From assembly GCA_964058805.1 (NCBI GenBank), contig CAXKVV010000847.1, forward strand, positions 26,394 through 90,393: a stretch of 64,000 nt of DNA, read 5' to 3'. Below the pieces are notes generated by a model. It was given only the letters and a program-made list of their open reading frames with translations, was not told where the DNA came from and ran no database searches. This document shows, one piece after another, positions 1 to 14,400 of the stretch; the first letter of the stretch is position 1; each line of letters starts with the position of its first letter. Source of the stretch: Schoenoplectus triqueter (lineage: Eukaryota; Streptophyta; Magnoliopsida; Poales; Cyperaceae). Position numbers and translations under genes: made by a program.

Positions 1-3000
1 TTTTGCGCGCCCGGACACGTTTTCGACGGTATTGAGGGCGTCGGGTATCGTTTTCATGTTTTGCGCGCCCGAACTCATTTTCGGCGGTACCGAGGGCGTC
101 GGGTCCCGTTTTCGGAGGTACCGAGGGCGTCGGGTATCGTTTTCATGTTTTGCGCGCCCGAACTCATTTTCGGCGGTATCGAGGGCGTCGGGTATCGTTT
201 TCATGTTTTGCGCGCCCGAACTCATTTTCGGCGGTACCGAGGGCGTCGGGTCCCGTTTTCATGTTTTGCGCGCCCGGACTCGTGTTCGGCGGTCTTGAGG
301 GCGTCGGGTCCCGTTTTAATGTTTTGCGCGCCCGGACTCGTTTTCGGCGGTCTCGAAGGCGTCGGGTCTCGTTTTCGGCGCGGTATCGAGGGCGTCGTGT
401 CTCATTTTCTTGATTTACGCGCCCGGACTCATTTTCGGCGGTACCCAGGGCATCGGGTCCCTTTTTCATGTTTTGCGCGCTCGAACACGTTTTAGACGGT
501 ACCGAGGGCCTCGGGTCCCGTTTTCAAGTTTTGCGCACCCGGACTCGTTTTCGACGGTACCGAGGAAGTCGAGTCTCGTTTTCATGTTTTGCGCGCCCGC
601 ACTCATTTTCGGCGGTACCGAGGGCGTCGGGTCCCGTTTTCATGCTTTGCGCGCCCGGACTCGTTTTCGGCGGTACCGTGCTCATCGTGTGTCATTTTCT
701 TGTTTTGCGCGCCCGGACTCGTTTTCGGCGGTACCCAGGGCCTCGGGTCTCGTTTTCAAGTTTTGCGCGCCCGGACACGTTTTCGGCGGTCTCGAGGGCG
801 TCGGGTATCGTTTTCATGTTTTGCGCGCCCGAACTCGTATTCCGCGGTCTCAAGGGCGTCGGGTATCGTTTTCATGTTTTGCGCGCCCGAACTCATTTAC
901 GGCGGTACCGACGGCGTCGGGTCCCGTTTTCATGTTTTGCGCGCGTGGAATAGTTTTCGGAGGTATCGAGGGCGTCGAGTCCCGTTTTCAAGTTTTGCGC
1001 GCTCGGACTCGTTTTCGACGGTATCGAGGGCGTCGGGTATCGTTTTTATGTTTTGCGCGCCCGGAATCGTTTTCGGCGGTACCGTGGGCGTCGGGTCCCA
1101 TTTTCACGTTTTGCGCGCCTGGACTCGTTTTCGGCGGTACCGAGGTTGTCGGGTCCCGTTTTCATGTTTTGCGCGCCCGAACTCGTCCTCGGCGATAGGT
1201 CCCGTTTTAATGTTTTGCGCGCCCAGACTCGTTTTCGGCGGTCTCGAGAGCGTCGGGTCCCGTTTTCATGTTTTGCGCGCCCGGACTCGTCCTCGGCGAT
1301 GGGTCCCGTTTTAATGTTTTGCGCGCCCAGACTCGTTTTCGGCGGTCTCGTGGGCGTCGGGTCCCGTTTTCATGTTTTGCGCGCCCGGACTCTTTTTCGG
1401 CGACACCGAAGGCGTTAGGTCCCGTTTTAAGGTTTTGCGCGCCCGGACTAGTTTTCGGCGGTCTTGAAGGCGTCGGGTCCCGTTTTCGGCGGTACCGAGG
1501 GCGTCGTGTCTCATTTTCTTCTTTTGCGTGCCCGGACTCGTTTTCGGCGGTACCGAGGGCGTCGGGTCCCGTTTTCACGCTTTGCGCCCGGACTCGTTTT
1601 CGGCGGTACCGAGGTTGTCGGGTCCCGTTTTCATGTTTTGCGCGCCCGGACTCGTTTTCGGCGATATCGAGGGCGTCGGGTCCCGTTTTCAAGTTTTGCG
1701 CGCCCGGACTCGTTTTCGACGGTACCGAGGGCGTCGGGTCCCGTTTTCGGCGGTATCGAGGGCGTCGGGTATCGTTTTCATGTTTTGCGCGCCCCGAACT
1801 CATTTTCGGCGGTACCGAGGGCGTCGGGTCCCGTTTTCATGTTTTGCGCGCCCAGATTTATTTTCGGCGATACCGAGGGCGTCGGGTCCCGTTTAAATGT
1901 TTTGCGCGCCCGGACTCGTTTTCGGCGGTCTAGAAGGCGTCGGGTCCCGTTTTCGGCGGTACCGAGGGCGTCGTGTCTCATTTTCTTGTTTTGCGCGCCC
2001 GGACTCATTTTCAGCGGTACCCAGGGCGTCGGGTCCTTTTTTCATGTTTTGTGCGCTCGGACACGTTTTAGACGGTACCGAGGGCCTCGGGTCCCGTTTT
2101 CAAGTTTTGCGCGCCCGGACTCGTTTTCGACGGTACCGAGGGCGTCGGGTATCGTTTTAATGTTTTGCGCTCCCGCACTCATTTTCGGTTGTACCGAGGA
2201 CGTCGGGTCCCGTTTTCATGTTTTGCGCGCCCGGACTCGTTTTCGGCGGTACCGAGCTCGTCGTGTCTCCTTTTCTTGTTTTTAGCGCCCGGACTCGTTT
2301 TCGGCGGTACCCAGGGCCTCGGGTCTCGTTTTCAAGTTTTGCGCGCCCGGACTCGTTTTCGACGATACCGAGGGCGTCGGTTATCGTTTTATTGTTTTGC
2401 GCGGCCGAACTCATTTTCGGCGGTACCAAGGGCGTCGTGTCCCGTTTTCATGTTTTGCGCGCCCCGAATCGTTTTCGGCGATACTGAGGGCGTCGGGTCC
2501 CGTTTTCATGTTTTGTGCGCCCGGACTCGTTTTCGGCGGTCTCGAGGGCTTCGGGTCCCGTTTTCGGCTGTATCGAGGGCGTTGGGTATCGTTTTCATGT
2601 TTTGCGTGCCCGAACTCATTTTCGGCGGTACCGAGGGCGTCGGGTCCCGTTTTCATGTTTTGCGCGCCTGGACTCGTTTTCGACGGTACCGAGGGCGTCG
2701 GGTCTCGTTTTCATGTTTTGCGCTCCCGGACTCGTTTTCGACGGTAACGAGGTCGTCGGGTCCCGTTTACATGTTTTGCACACCCCGACTCTTTTTCGGC
2801 GGTACCGAGGGCGTCCGATCCCATTTTCACGTTTTGCGCGTCCGGACTCGTTTTCGGCGGTACCGAGCTCGTCGGGTCCCGGACTCATTTTCGGCGGTAC
2901 CGAGGGCGTCGGGTATCATTTTCATTTTTTGCGCGCCCGAACTCATTTTCGGCGGTACCGAGGGCGTCATGTCCCGTTTTATGGTTTATCGCGCCCGGAC

Positions 3001-6000
3001 TCGTTTTCGGCGATCTTGCAGGCGTCGGGTCCCATTTTCGGCGGAACCGAGGGCGTCGTGTCTCATTTTCTTCTTTTGCGCGCCCGGACTCGTTTTCGGC
3101 GGTACCCAGGGCGTCGGGTCCCGTTTTCATGTTTTGCGCGCCCTGACTCGTTTTAGACGGTACCGAGGGCCTCGTGTCCCGTTTTCAAGTTTTGCGCGCC
3201 CGTACTCGTTTTCGGCGGTACCCAGGGCCTCGGGTCTCGTTTTCAAATTTTGCACGCCCGGACTCGTTTTCGACGGTACCGAGGGCGTCGGGTATCGTTT
3301 TAATGTTTTGCGCGCCCGAACTCATTTTCGGCGGTACCGAGGGCGTTGTGTCCCGTTTTCATGTTTTGCGTGCCCGGACTCGTTTTCGGCGATACCAAGG
3401 GCGTCGGGTACCGTTTTCATGTTTTGTGTGCCCGGACTCATTTTCGGCGGTCTCGAGGGCGTCGGGTCCCGTTTTCGGCGATATCGAGGGCGTCGGGTAT
3501 CGTTTTCATGTTTTACGTGCCCAAACTCATTTTCGGTGGTACCGAGGGCGTCGGGTCCCGTTTTCATGTTTTGCGCGCCCGGACTCGTTTTCGGCGGTAC
3601 CGAGGGCGTCGGGTCCCGTTTTCATGTTTTGCGTGCCCGGGCTCGTTTTAGACGGTACCGAGGGCCTCGGGTCCCGTTTTCAAATTTTGCGCTCCCGGAC
3701 TCGTTTTCGAAGGTACCGAGTGTGTCAGTTATCGTTTTCATGTTTTGAGCGCCCGAACTCATTTTCGGCGGTATCGAGGGCGTCGGGTATCGTGTTCATG
3801 TTTTGCGCGCCCGAACTCATTTTCGGCGGTACCGAGGGCGTCGGGTCCCGTTTTCACGTTTTGCGCGCCCGGACTCGTTTTCGGCGGTACCGAGGGCGTC
3901 GGGTCCCGTTTTCACGTTTTGCGCGCCCGGACTCGTCCTCGGCGATGGGTCCCGTTTTAATGTTTTGTGCGCCCAAACTCATTTTCGGTGGTCTCGAGGG
4001 CGTCGGGTCCCGTTTTTGGCGGGATCGAGGGCGTCGGGTATCGTTTTCATGTTTTGCGCGCCCGAACTAGTTTTCGGCGGTACCGAGGGCGTCGGGTCCC
4101 GTTTTCCTGTTTTGCGCGCCCGGACTCGTTTTCGGCGATACCGAAGGCGTCAGGTCCCGTTTTAATGTTTTGCGCGCCCGGATACGTTTTCGGCGGTCTC
4201 GAGGGCGTCGGGTCCCGTTTTCGGCGATATCGAGGGCGTCGGGTATCGTTTTCATGTTTTGCGCCCTCGAACTCATTTTCGGCGGTACCCAGGGCGTCGG
4301 GTATCATTTTCATGTTTTGCGCGCCCGAACTCATTTTCGGCGGTACCGAGGGCGTCGAGTCCCGTTTTCATGTTTTGCGCGCCCGGACTCGTTGTCGGCG
4401 GTCTCGAGGGCGTCGGGTCCCGTTTTAATGTTTTGCGCGCCCGGACTCGTTTTCGGCGGTCTCGAAGACGTCGGGTCCCGTTTTCGGCGATATCGAGGGC
4501 GTCGGGTATCGTTTTCATGTTTTGCGCGCCCGAACTCATTTTCGGCGGTACCGAGGGCGTCGGGTCCCGTTTTAATGTTTTGCGCACCCGGACTCGTTTT
4601 CGGCGGTCTCGAAGACGTCGGGTCCCGTTTTCGGCGGGATCGAGGGCGTCGGGTATCGTTTTCATGTTTTGCGCGCCCGAACTCATTTTCGGCGGTACCG
4701 AGGGCGTCGGGTCCCGTTTTCTTGTTTTACGCGCCCGGACTCGTTTTCGGCGGTACCTAGGGCGTCGGTTCTCGTTTTCAAGTTTTGCGCGGCCGGACCC
4801 GTTTTCGACGGTACCGAGGGCGTCGTGTATCGTTTTAATGTTTTGCTCGCCCGAACTCATTTTCGGCGGTACCGAGGGCGTCGGGTCCCGTTTTCATTTT
4901 TTGCGCGCCTGGACTCGTTTTCGGCGATACGGAGGGCGTCGGGTCCTGTTTTCATGTTTTGTGCGCCCGGACTCGTTTTCGGCGGTCTCGAGGGCGTTGG
5001 GTCCCGTTTTCGGCGGTATCGAGGGCGTCGGGTATCGTTTTCATGTTTTGCGCGCCCGCACTCATTTTCGGCGGTACCGATTGCGTGGGGTCCCGTTTTC
5101 ATGTTTTGCGCGCCCGGACTCGTTTTCGGCGGTACCGAGGGCGTCGGGTCTCGTTTTCATGTTTTGCGCTCCCGGACTCGTTTTCGACGGTAACGAGGGC
5201 GTCGGGTCCCGTTTACTTGTTTTGCGCACCCGGACTCATTTTCGGCGATACCGAGGGCGTCCGATCCCATTTTCACGTTTTGCGCGCCAGGACTCGTTTT
5301 CGGCGGTACCGAGCTCGTCGGGTCCCGGACTTATTATCGGCGGTACCGAGGGCGTCTTTTATCGTTTTCATGTTTTGCGCGCCCGAACTCATTTTCGGCG
5401 GTACCGAGGGCGTTGTGTCCCGTTTTCATGTTTTGCGCACCCGGACTCATTTTCGGCGATACCGAGGGCGTCGGGTCCCGTTTTCATGTATTGTGCGCCC
5501 GGACTCGTTTTCGGCGGTCTCGAGGGCGTCGGGTCCCGTTTTCGGTGGTATCGAGGGCGTCGGGTATCGTTTTCATTTTTTGCACGCCCGAACTCATTTT
5601 CGGCGGTATCGAGGGCGTCGGGTATCATTTTCATGTTTTGCGCGCCCGAACTCATTTTCGGCGGTACCGAGGGCGTCGGGTCCCGTTTTCATGTTTTGCG
5701 CGCCCGGACTCGTTTTAAGCGGTACTGAGGGCGTCGGGTCTCGTTTTCATGTTTTGCGCTCCCAGACTCGTTTTCGACGGTAACGAGGGCGTCGGGCCCC
5801 GTTTTCATGTTTTGGGCGCCCGGACTCATTTTCGGCGGTCTCGAGGGCGTCGAGTCCCGTTTTCGGAGGTACCGAGGGCGTCGGGTATCGTTTTCATGTT
5901 TTGCGCGCCCGGACTCATTTTAGACGGTACCGTGGGCCTCGGGTCCCGTTTTCAAGTTTTGCGCTCCCGGACTCGTATTCGACGATACCGAGGGCGCAGG

Positions 6001-6930
6001 GTCCCGTTTTCATGTTTTGCGCGCCCGGACTCGTTTTCGACGGTACCGAGGGTGTCGGGTCTCGTTTTCATGTTTTGCGCTCCCGAACTCGTTTTCGACG
6101 GTAACGAGGGCGTCGGGTCCCGTTTACTTGTTTTGCGCACCCGGACTCGTTTTCGGCGGTACCGAGGGCGTCCGATCCCATTTTCACGTTTTGCGCGCCC
6201 GGACTCGTTTTCTGCGGTACCGAGCTCGTCGGGTCCCGGACTCATTTTCGGCGGTACCGAGGGCGTCGTGTATCGTTTTCATGTTTTGCGCGCCCGAACT
6301 CATTTTCGGCGGTACCGAGGGCGTCGTGTCCCGTTTTCATGTTTTGCGCGCCCGGACTCGTTTTCGACGGTACCGAGGGCGTCGAGTCTCGTTTTCATGT
6401 TTTGCGCGCCCGCACTCATTTTCGGCGGTACCGAGGGCGTCGGGTCCCGTTTTCATGCTTTGCGCGCCCGGACTCGTTTTTTCGGCGGTACCGAGCTCAT
6501 CGTGTGTCATTTTCTTTTTTTGCGCGCCCGGACTTGTTTTCGGCGGTACCCAGGGCGTCGGGTCCCGTTTTCACGTTTTGCGCGCCCGGACTCGTGTTCG
6601 GCGGTACCGAGGTTGTCGGGTCCCGTTTTCATGTTTTGCGCGCCCGAACTCATCCTCGGCGATAGGTCCTGTTTTAATGTTTTGCGCGCCCAGACTCGTT
6701 TTCGGCGGTCTCGAGGGCGTCGGGTCCCGTTTTTATGTTTTGTGCGCCCGGACTCGTCCTCGGCGATGGGTCCCGTTTTAATGTTTTGCGCGCCCAGACT
6801 CGTTTTCGGCGGTCTCGAGGGCGTCGGGTATCGTTTTAATGTTTTGCGCGCCCGAACTCGTATTCCGCGGTCTCGAGGGCGTCGGGTATCGTTTTCATGT
6901 TTTGCGCGCCCGAACTCGTATTCCGCGGTC

Positions 6931-8374
6931 TCGAGGGCGTCGGGTATCGTTTTCATGTTTTGCGCGCCCGAACTCCTTTTCGGCGGTACCGAGGGCGTCG
7001 GGTCCCGTTTTCATGTTTTGCGCGCCCGGACTCGTTTTCGGAGGTCTCGAGGGCGTCGGGTATCGTTTTCATGTTTTGCGCGCCCGAACTCATTTTCGGC
7101 GGTACCGACGGCGTCGGGTCCCGTTTTCATGTTTTGCGCGCGTGGAATAGTTTTCGGAGGTATCGAGGGCGTCGAGTCCCGTTTTCAAGTTTTCCGCGCT
7201 CGGACTCGTTTTCGACGGTATCGAGGGCGTCGGGTATCGTTTTTATGTTTTGCGCGCCCGGAATCGTTCTCGGCGGTACCGATGGCGTCGGGTCCCGTTT
7301 TCATGTTTTGCGCGCCCGGACTCGTTTTCGGCGGTACCGAGGGCGTCGGGTCCCGTTTTCACGTTTTGCGCGCCCGGACTCGTTTTCCGCGGTACCGAGG
7401 TTGTCGGGTCCTGTTTTCATGTTTTGCGCGCCCGAACTCGTCCTCGGCTATAGGTCCCGTTTTAATGTTTTGCGCGCCCAGACTCGTTTTCGGCGGTCTC
7501 GAGGGCGTCGGGTCCCGTTCTCATGTTTAGCGCGCCCGGACTCGTCCTCGGCGATGGGTCCCATTTTAATGTTTTGCGCGCCCAGACTCGTTTTCGGCGG
7601 TCTCGAGGGCGTCGGGTCCCGTTTTCATGTTTTGCGCGCCCGGACTCGTTTTCGGCAACACCGAAGGCGTCATGTCCCGTTTTAAGGTTTTGCGCGCCCG
7701 GACTAGTTTTCGGCGGTCTTGAAGGCGTCGGGTCCCGTTTTCGGCGGTACCGAGGGCGTCGTATCTCATTTTCTTCTTTTGCGTGCCCGGACTCATTTTC
7801 GACGGTACCGAGGGCGTCGGGTCCCGTTTTCACGCTTTGTGCCCGGACTCGTTTTCGGCGGTACCGAGGTTGTCGGGTCCGGTTTTCATGTTTTGCGCGC
7901 CCGAACTCGTTTTCGGCGATATCGAGGGCGTCGGGTCCCGTTTTCAAGTTTTGCGCGCCCGGACTCGTTTTCGACGGTACCGAGGGCGTCGGGTCCCGTT
8001 TTCGGAGGTATCGAGGGCGTCGGGTATCGTTTTCATGTTTTGCGCGCCCGAACTCATTTTCGGCGGTACCGAGGGCGTCGGGTCCCGTTTTCATGTTTTG
8101 CGCGCCCATACTTATTTTCGGCGATACCGAGGGCGTCGAGTCCCGTTTTAATGTTTTGCGCGCCCGGACTCGTTTTCGGCGGTCTAGAAGGCGTCGGGTC
8201 CCGTTTTCGGCGGTACCGAGGGCGTCGTGTCTCATTTTCTTGTTTTGCGCGCCCGAACTCGTTTACAGCGGTACCCAGGGCGTCGGGTCCCTTTTTCATG
8301 TTTTGCGCGCTCGGACACGTTTTAGACGGTACCGAGGGCCTCGGGTCCCGTTTTCAAGTTTTGCGCTCCCGGAC
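6931..8374 (+). repeat. segmental duplication within satellite, copy 1 (partner 10001-11444)
   Basis: This 1444-bp stretch matches 10001-11444 almost base for base at a spacing of 3070 bp. Reading the two side by side I noticed one difference, A/G in the CGTATCTC versus CGTGTCTC motif near 7762/10832. Identity stops at 6930/10000 (C versus A) and at 8375/11445 (T versus A). Independent monomers in this array typically differ at several of 58 positions, so the pair reflects one recent copying event of about 25 monomers. Confidence 0.9.
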
Positions 8375-10000
8375 TCGTTTTCGACGGTACCGAGGGCGTC
8401 GGGTATCGTTTTAATGTTTTGCGCGCCCGCACTCATTTTCGGTGGTACCGAGGACGTCGGGTCCCGTTTTCATGTTTTGCGCGCCCGAACTCGTTTTCGG
8501 CGGTACCTAGGGCCTCGGGTGTCGTTTTCAAGTTTTGCGCGCCCGGACTCGTTTTCGACGGTACCGAGGGCGTCGGTTATCGTTTTAATGTTTTGCGCGG
8601 CCGAACTCATTTTCGGCGGTACCGAGGGCGTCGTGTCCCGTTTTCATGTTTTGCGCGCCCGGACTCGTTTTCGGCGATACTGAGGGCGTCGGGTCCCGTT
8701 TTCATGTTTTGTGCGCCCGGACTCGTTTTCGGCGGTCTCGAGAGCTTCGGGTCCCGTTTTCGGCGGTATCGAGGGCGTCGGGTATCGTTTTCATGTTTTG
8801 CGTGCCCGAACTCATTTTCGGCGGTACCGAGGGCGTCGGGTCCCGTTTTCATGTTTTGCGTGCCTGGACTCGTTTTCGGCGGTACCGAGGGCGTCGGGTC
8901 TCGTTTTCATGTTTTGCGCTCCCGGACTCGTTTTCGACGGTACCGAGGGCGTCGGTTATCGTTTTAATGTTTTGCGCGGCCGAACTCATTTTCGGCGGTA
9001 CCGAGGGCGTCGTGTCCCGTTTTCATGTTTTGCGCGCCCGGACTCGTTTTCGGCGATACTGAGGGCGTCGGGTCCCGTTTTCATGTTTTGTGCGCCCGGA
9101 CTCGTTTTCGGCGGTCTCGAGGGCTTCGGGTCCCGTTTTCGGCGGTATCGAGGGCGTCGGATATCGTTTTCATGTTTTGCGTGCCCGAACTCATTTTCGG
9201 CGGTACCGAGGGCGTCGGGTACCGTTTTCATGTTTTGCGCGCCTGGACTCGTTTTCGGCGGTACCGAGGGCGTCGGGTCTCGTTTTCATGTTTTGCGCTC
9301 CCGGACTCGTTTTCGACGGTAACGAGGGCGTCGGGTCCCGTTTACATGTTTTTAACACCCCGACTCGTTTTCGGCGGTACCGAGGGCGTCGGGTCTCGTT
9401 TTCATGTTTTGCGCTCCCGGACTCGTTTTCGACGGTAACGAGGGCGTCGGGTCCCGTTTACATGTTTTGCACACCCCGACTCTTTTTCGGCGGTACCGAG
9501 GGCGTCCGATCCCATTTTCACGTTTTGCGCGTCCGGACTCGTTTTCGGCGGTACCGAGCTCGTCGGGTCCCGGACTCATTTTCGGCGGTACCGAGGGCGT
9601 CGGGTATCATTTTCATGTTTTGCGCGCCCGAACTCATTTTCGGCGGTACCGAGGGCGTCATGTCCCGTTTTATGGTTTTGCGCTTCCGGACTCGTTTTCG
9701 GCGATCTTGCAGGCGTCGGGTCCCGTTTTCGGCGGTACCGAGGGCGTCGTGTCTCATTTTCTTCTTTTGCGCGCCCGGACTCGTTTTCGGCGGTACCGAG
9801 GGCGTTGTGTCCCATTTTCATGTTTTGCGCGCCCGGACTCGTTTTCGGCGATACCAAGGGCGTCGGGTCCCGTTTTCATGTTTTGTGCGGCCGGACTCAT
9901 TTTCGGCGGTCTCGAGGGCGTCGGGTCCCGTTTTCGGCGGTATCGAGGGCGTCGGGTATCGTTTTCATGTTTTACGTGCCCAAACTCATTTTCGGCGGTA

Positions 10001-11444
10001 TCGAGGGCGTCGGGTATCGTTTTCATGTTTTGCGCGCCCGAACTCCTTTTCGGCGGTACCGAGGGCGTCGGGTCCCGTTTTCATGTTTTGCGCGCCCGGA
10101 CTCGTTTTCGGAGGTCTCGAGGGCGTCGGGTATCGTTTTCATGTTTTGCGCGCCCGAACTCATTTTCGGCGGTACCGACGGCGTCGGGTCCCGTTTTCAT
10201 GTTTTGCGCGCGTGGAATAGTTTTCGGAGGTATCGAGGGCGTCGAGTCCCGTTTTCAAGTTTTCCGCGCTCGGACTCGTTTTCGACGGTATCGAGGGCGT
10301 CGGGTATCGTTTTTATGTTTTGCGCGCCCGGAATCGTTCTCGGCGGTACCGATGGCGTCGGGTCCCGTTTTCATGTTTTGCGCGCCCGGACTCGTTTTCG
10401 GCGGTACCGAGGGCGTCGGGTCCCGTTTTCACGTTTTGCGCGCCCGGACTCGTTTTCCGCGGTACCGAGGTTGTCGGGTCCTGTTTTCATGTTTTGCGCG
10501 CCCGAACTCGTCCTCGGCTATAGGTCCCGTTTTAATGTTTTGCGCGCCCAGACTCGTTTTCGGCGGTCTCGAGGGCGTCGGGTCCCGTTCTCATGTTTAG
10601 CGCGCCCGGACTCGTCCTCGGCGATGGGTCCCATTTTAATGTTTTGCGCGCCCAGACTCGTTTTCGGCGGTCTCGAGGGCGTCGGGTCCCGTTTTCATGT
10701 TTTGCGCGCCCGGACTCGTTTTCGGCAACACCGAAGGCGTCATGTCCCGTTTTAAGGTTTTGCGCGCCCGGACTAGTTTTCGGCGGTCTTGAAGGCGTCG
10801 GGTCCCGTTTTCGGCGGTACCGAGGGCGTCGTGTCTCATTTTCTTCTTTTGCGTGCCCGGACTCATTTTCGACGGTACCGAGGGCGTCGGGTCCCGTTTT
10901 CACGCTTTGTGCCCGGACTCGTTTTCGGCGGTACCGAGGTTGTCGGGTCCGGTTTTCATGTTTTGCGCGCCCGAACTCGTTTTCGGCGATATCGAGGGCG
11001 TCGGGTCCCGTTTTCAAGTTTTGCGCGCCCGGACTCGTTTTCGACGGTACCGAGGGCGTCGGGTCCCGTTTTCGGAGGTATCGAGGGCGTCGGGTATCGT
11101 TTTCATGTTTTGCGCGCCCGAACTCATTTTCGGCGGTACCGAGGGCGTCGGGTCCCGTTTTCATGTTTTGCGCGCCCATACTTATTTTCGGCGATACCGA
11201 GGGCGTCGAGTCCCGTTTTAATGTTTTGCGCGCCCGGACTCGTTTTCGGCGGTCTAGAAGGCGTCGGGTCCCGTTTTCGGCGGTACCGAGGGCGTCGTGT
11301 CTCATTTTCTTGTTTTGCGCGCCCGAACTCGTTTACAGCGGTACCCAGGGCGTCGGGTCCCTTTTTCATGTTTTGCGCGCTCGGACACGTTTTAGACGGT
11401 ACCGAGGGCCTCGGGTCCCGTTTTCAAGTTTTGCGCTCCCGGAC
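10001..11444 (+). repeat. segmental duplication within satellite, copy 2 (partner 6931-8374)
   Basis: Second copy of the 1444-bp block. The 1.6 kb between the two copies (8375-10000) is ordinary satellite, itself containing a shorter repeated stretch (about 8520-8850 resembles 8900-9230). Array growth here was therefore by repeated block copying, not one event. Confidence 0.9.
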
Positions 11445-14400
11445 ACGTTTTCGACGGTATCGAGGGAGTCGGGTATCGTTTTCATGTTTTACGCGCCCGA
11501 ACTCATTTTCGGCGGTACCGAGGGCGTCGGGTCCCGTTTTCATGTTTTGCGCGTGTGGACTAGTTTTCGGAGGTACCGAGGGCGTCGGGTCCCGTTTTCA
11601 AGTTTTGCGCGCCCGGACACGTTTTCGACGGTATTGAGGGCGTCGGGTATCGTTTTCATGTTTTGCGCGCCCGAACTCATTTTCGGAGGTACCGAGGGCG
11701 TCGGGTCCCGTTTCAATGTTTTGCGCGTCCGGACTCGTTTTCGGCGGTCTCGAAGGCGTCGGGTCCCGTTCTCGGCGGTACGGAGCGCGTCGTGTCTCCT
11801 TTTCTTGTTTTACGCGCCCGGACTCGTTTTCGGCGGTACCTAGGGCGTCGGGTCCCGTTTTCAAGTTTTGCGCGCCCGGACCCGTTTTCGACGGTACCGA
11901 GGGCGTCGGGTATCGATTTAATGTTTTGCGCGCCCGAACTCATTTTCGGCGGTACCGAGGGCGTCGGGTCCCGTTTTCAAGTTTTGCGCGCCCGGACTCG
12001 TTTTCGGCGGTACCGAAGGCGTCTGGTCTCGTTTTCATGTTTTACGCGCCCGGACATGTTTTCGGCCTTACCGAGGTTGTCGGGTCCAGTTTTCATGTTT
12101 TGCGCGCCCGGACTCGTCCTCGGCGATAGGTCCCGTTTTAATGTTTTGCGCGCCCAGACTCGTTTTCGGCGGTCTCGAGGGCGTCGGGTCCCGTTTTCAT
12201 GTTTTGCGCGCCCGGACTCGTTTTCGGCGACACCGAAGGCGTCAGGTCCCGTTTTAAGCTTTTGCGCGCCCGGACTCTTTTTCGGCGGTCTTGAAGGCGT
12301 CGGGTCCCGTTTTCGGCGGTACCGAGGGCGTCGTGTCTCATTTTCTTCTTTTGCGCGCCCGGACTCGTTTTCGGCGGTACCTAGGGCGTCGGGTCCCGTT
12401 TTCATGTTTTGCGCGCCCGGACTCGTTTTAGACGGTACCGAGGGCCTCGTGTCCCATTTTCAAGTTTTGCGCTCCCGGACTCGTTTTCGACGGTACCGAG
12501 GGCGTCGGGTATCGTTTTTATGTTTTGCGTGCCCGGACCCGTTTTCGACGGTACCGAGGGCGTCGGGTATCGATTTAATATTTTGCGCGCCCGAACTCAT
12601 TTTCGGCGGTACCGAGGGCGTCGGGTCCCGTTTTCATGTTTTGCGCGCCCGGACTCGTTTTCGGCGGTCTCGAGGGCGTCGGGTATCGTTTTCATTTTTT
12701 GCGCGCCCGAACTCATTTTAGGCGGTACCGAGGGCATCGGGTCCCGTTTTAATGTTTTGCGCGCCCGTACTCGTTTTCGGCGGTACCGAGGGCGTCGGGT
12801 CCCGTTTTCACGTTTTGCGCGCCCGGACTCGTGTTCGGCGGTACCGAGGTTGTCGGGTCCCGTTTTCATGTTTTGCGCGCCCGAACTCGTCCTCGGCGAT
12901 AGGTCCTGTTTTAATGTTTTGCGCGCCCAGACTCGTTTTCGGCGGTCTCGAGGGCGTCGGGTCCCGTTTTTATGTTTTGCGCGCCCGGACTCGTCCTCGG
13001 CGATGGGTCCCGTTTTAATGTTTTGCTTGCCCAGACTCGTTTTCGGCGGTCTCGAGGGCGTCGGGTATCGTTTTCCTGTTTTGCGCGTCCGAACTCGTTT
13101 TCGGCGGTACCGAGGGCGTCGGGTCCCGTTTTAATGTTTTGCGCGCCCGGACTCGTTTTCGGCGATACCGAAGTCGTCCGGTCCCGTTTTCATGTTTTGC
13201 GCGCCCGGATACGTTTTCGGCGGTCTCGTGGGCGTCGGGTCCCGTTTTCGGAGGTACCGAGGGCGTCGGGTATCGTTTTCATGTTTTGCGCGGCCGAACT
13301 CATTTTCGGCGGTATCGAGGGCGTCGGGTATCGTTTTCATGTTTTGCGCGCCCGAACACATTTTCGGCGGTACCGAGGGCGTCGGGTCCCGTTTTCATGT
13401 TTTGCGCGCTCGGACTCGTTTTCGGCGGTCTCGAGGGCGTCGGGTCCCGTTTTCATGTTTTGCGCGCCCGGACTCGTTTTCGACGGTCTCGAAGGCGTCG
13501 GGTCCCGTTTTCGGCGCGGTATCGAGGGCGTCGTGTCTCATTTTCTTGATTTGTGCGCCCGGACTCATTTTCGGCGGTACCTAGGGCATCGGGTCCCTTT
13601 TTCATGTTTTGCGCGCTCGAACACGTTTTAGACGGTACCGAGGGCCTCGGGTCCCGTTTTCAAGTTTTGCGCACCCGGACTCGTTTTCGACGGTACCGAA
13701 GGCGTCGAGTCTCGTTTTCATGTTTTGCGCGCCCGCACTCATTTTCGGCGGTACCGAGGGCGTCGGGTCCCGTTTTCATGCTTTGCGCGCCCGGACTCGT
13801 TTTCGGCGGTACCCAGGGCCTCGGGTCTCGTTTTCAAGTTTTGCGCGCCCGGACTCGTTTTCGTCGGTCTCGAGGGCGTCGGGTATCGTTTTCATGTTTT
13901 GCGCGCCCGAACTCATTTTCGGCGGTACCGAGGGCGTCGGGTCCCGTTTTCATGTTTTGCGCGCCCGGACTCGTTTTCGGCGGTACCGAGGGCGTCGGGT
14001 CCCGTTTTCACGTTTTGCACGCCCGGACTCGTTTTCGACGGTACCGAGGGCGTCGGGTATCGTTTTTATGTTTTGCACGCCCGGACTCATTTTCGGCGAA
14101 ACCGAGGGCGTCGAGAGCCGTTTTCATGTTTTGGTCGCCCGGACTCGTTTTCGGTGGTCTCGAGGGCGTCGGGTCCCGTTTTCACGTTTTGCACGCCCGG
14201 ACTCGTTTTCGACGGTACCGAGGGCGTCGGGTATCATTTTCATGTTTTGCGCGCCCGAACTCATTTTCGGCGGTATCGAGGGCGTCGGGTATCGTTTTCA
14301 TGTTTTGCGCGCCCGAACTCATTTTCGTCGGTACCGACGGCGTCGGGTCCCGTTTTCATGTTTTGCGCGCGTGGACTAGTTTTCGGAGGTACCGAGGGCG

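Noticed and set aside
28..45. CENP-B-box-like motif in the monomer (TTCGGCGGTACCGAG)
   Set aside because: It matches the TTCG part but fails at the central A and at CGGG, and plants are not known to use this box.
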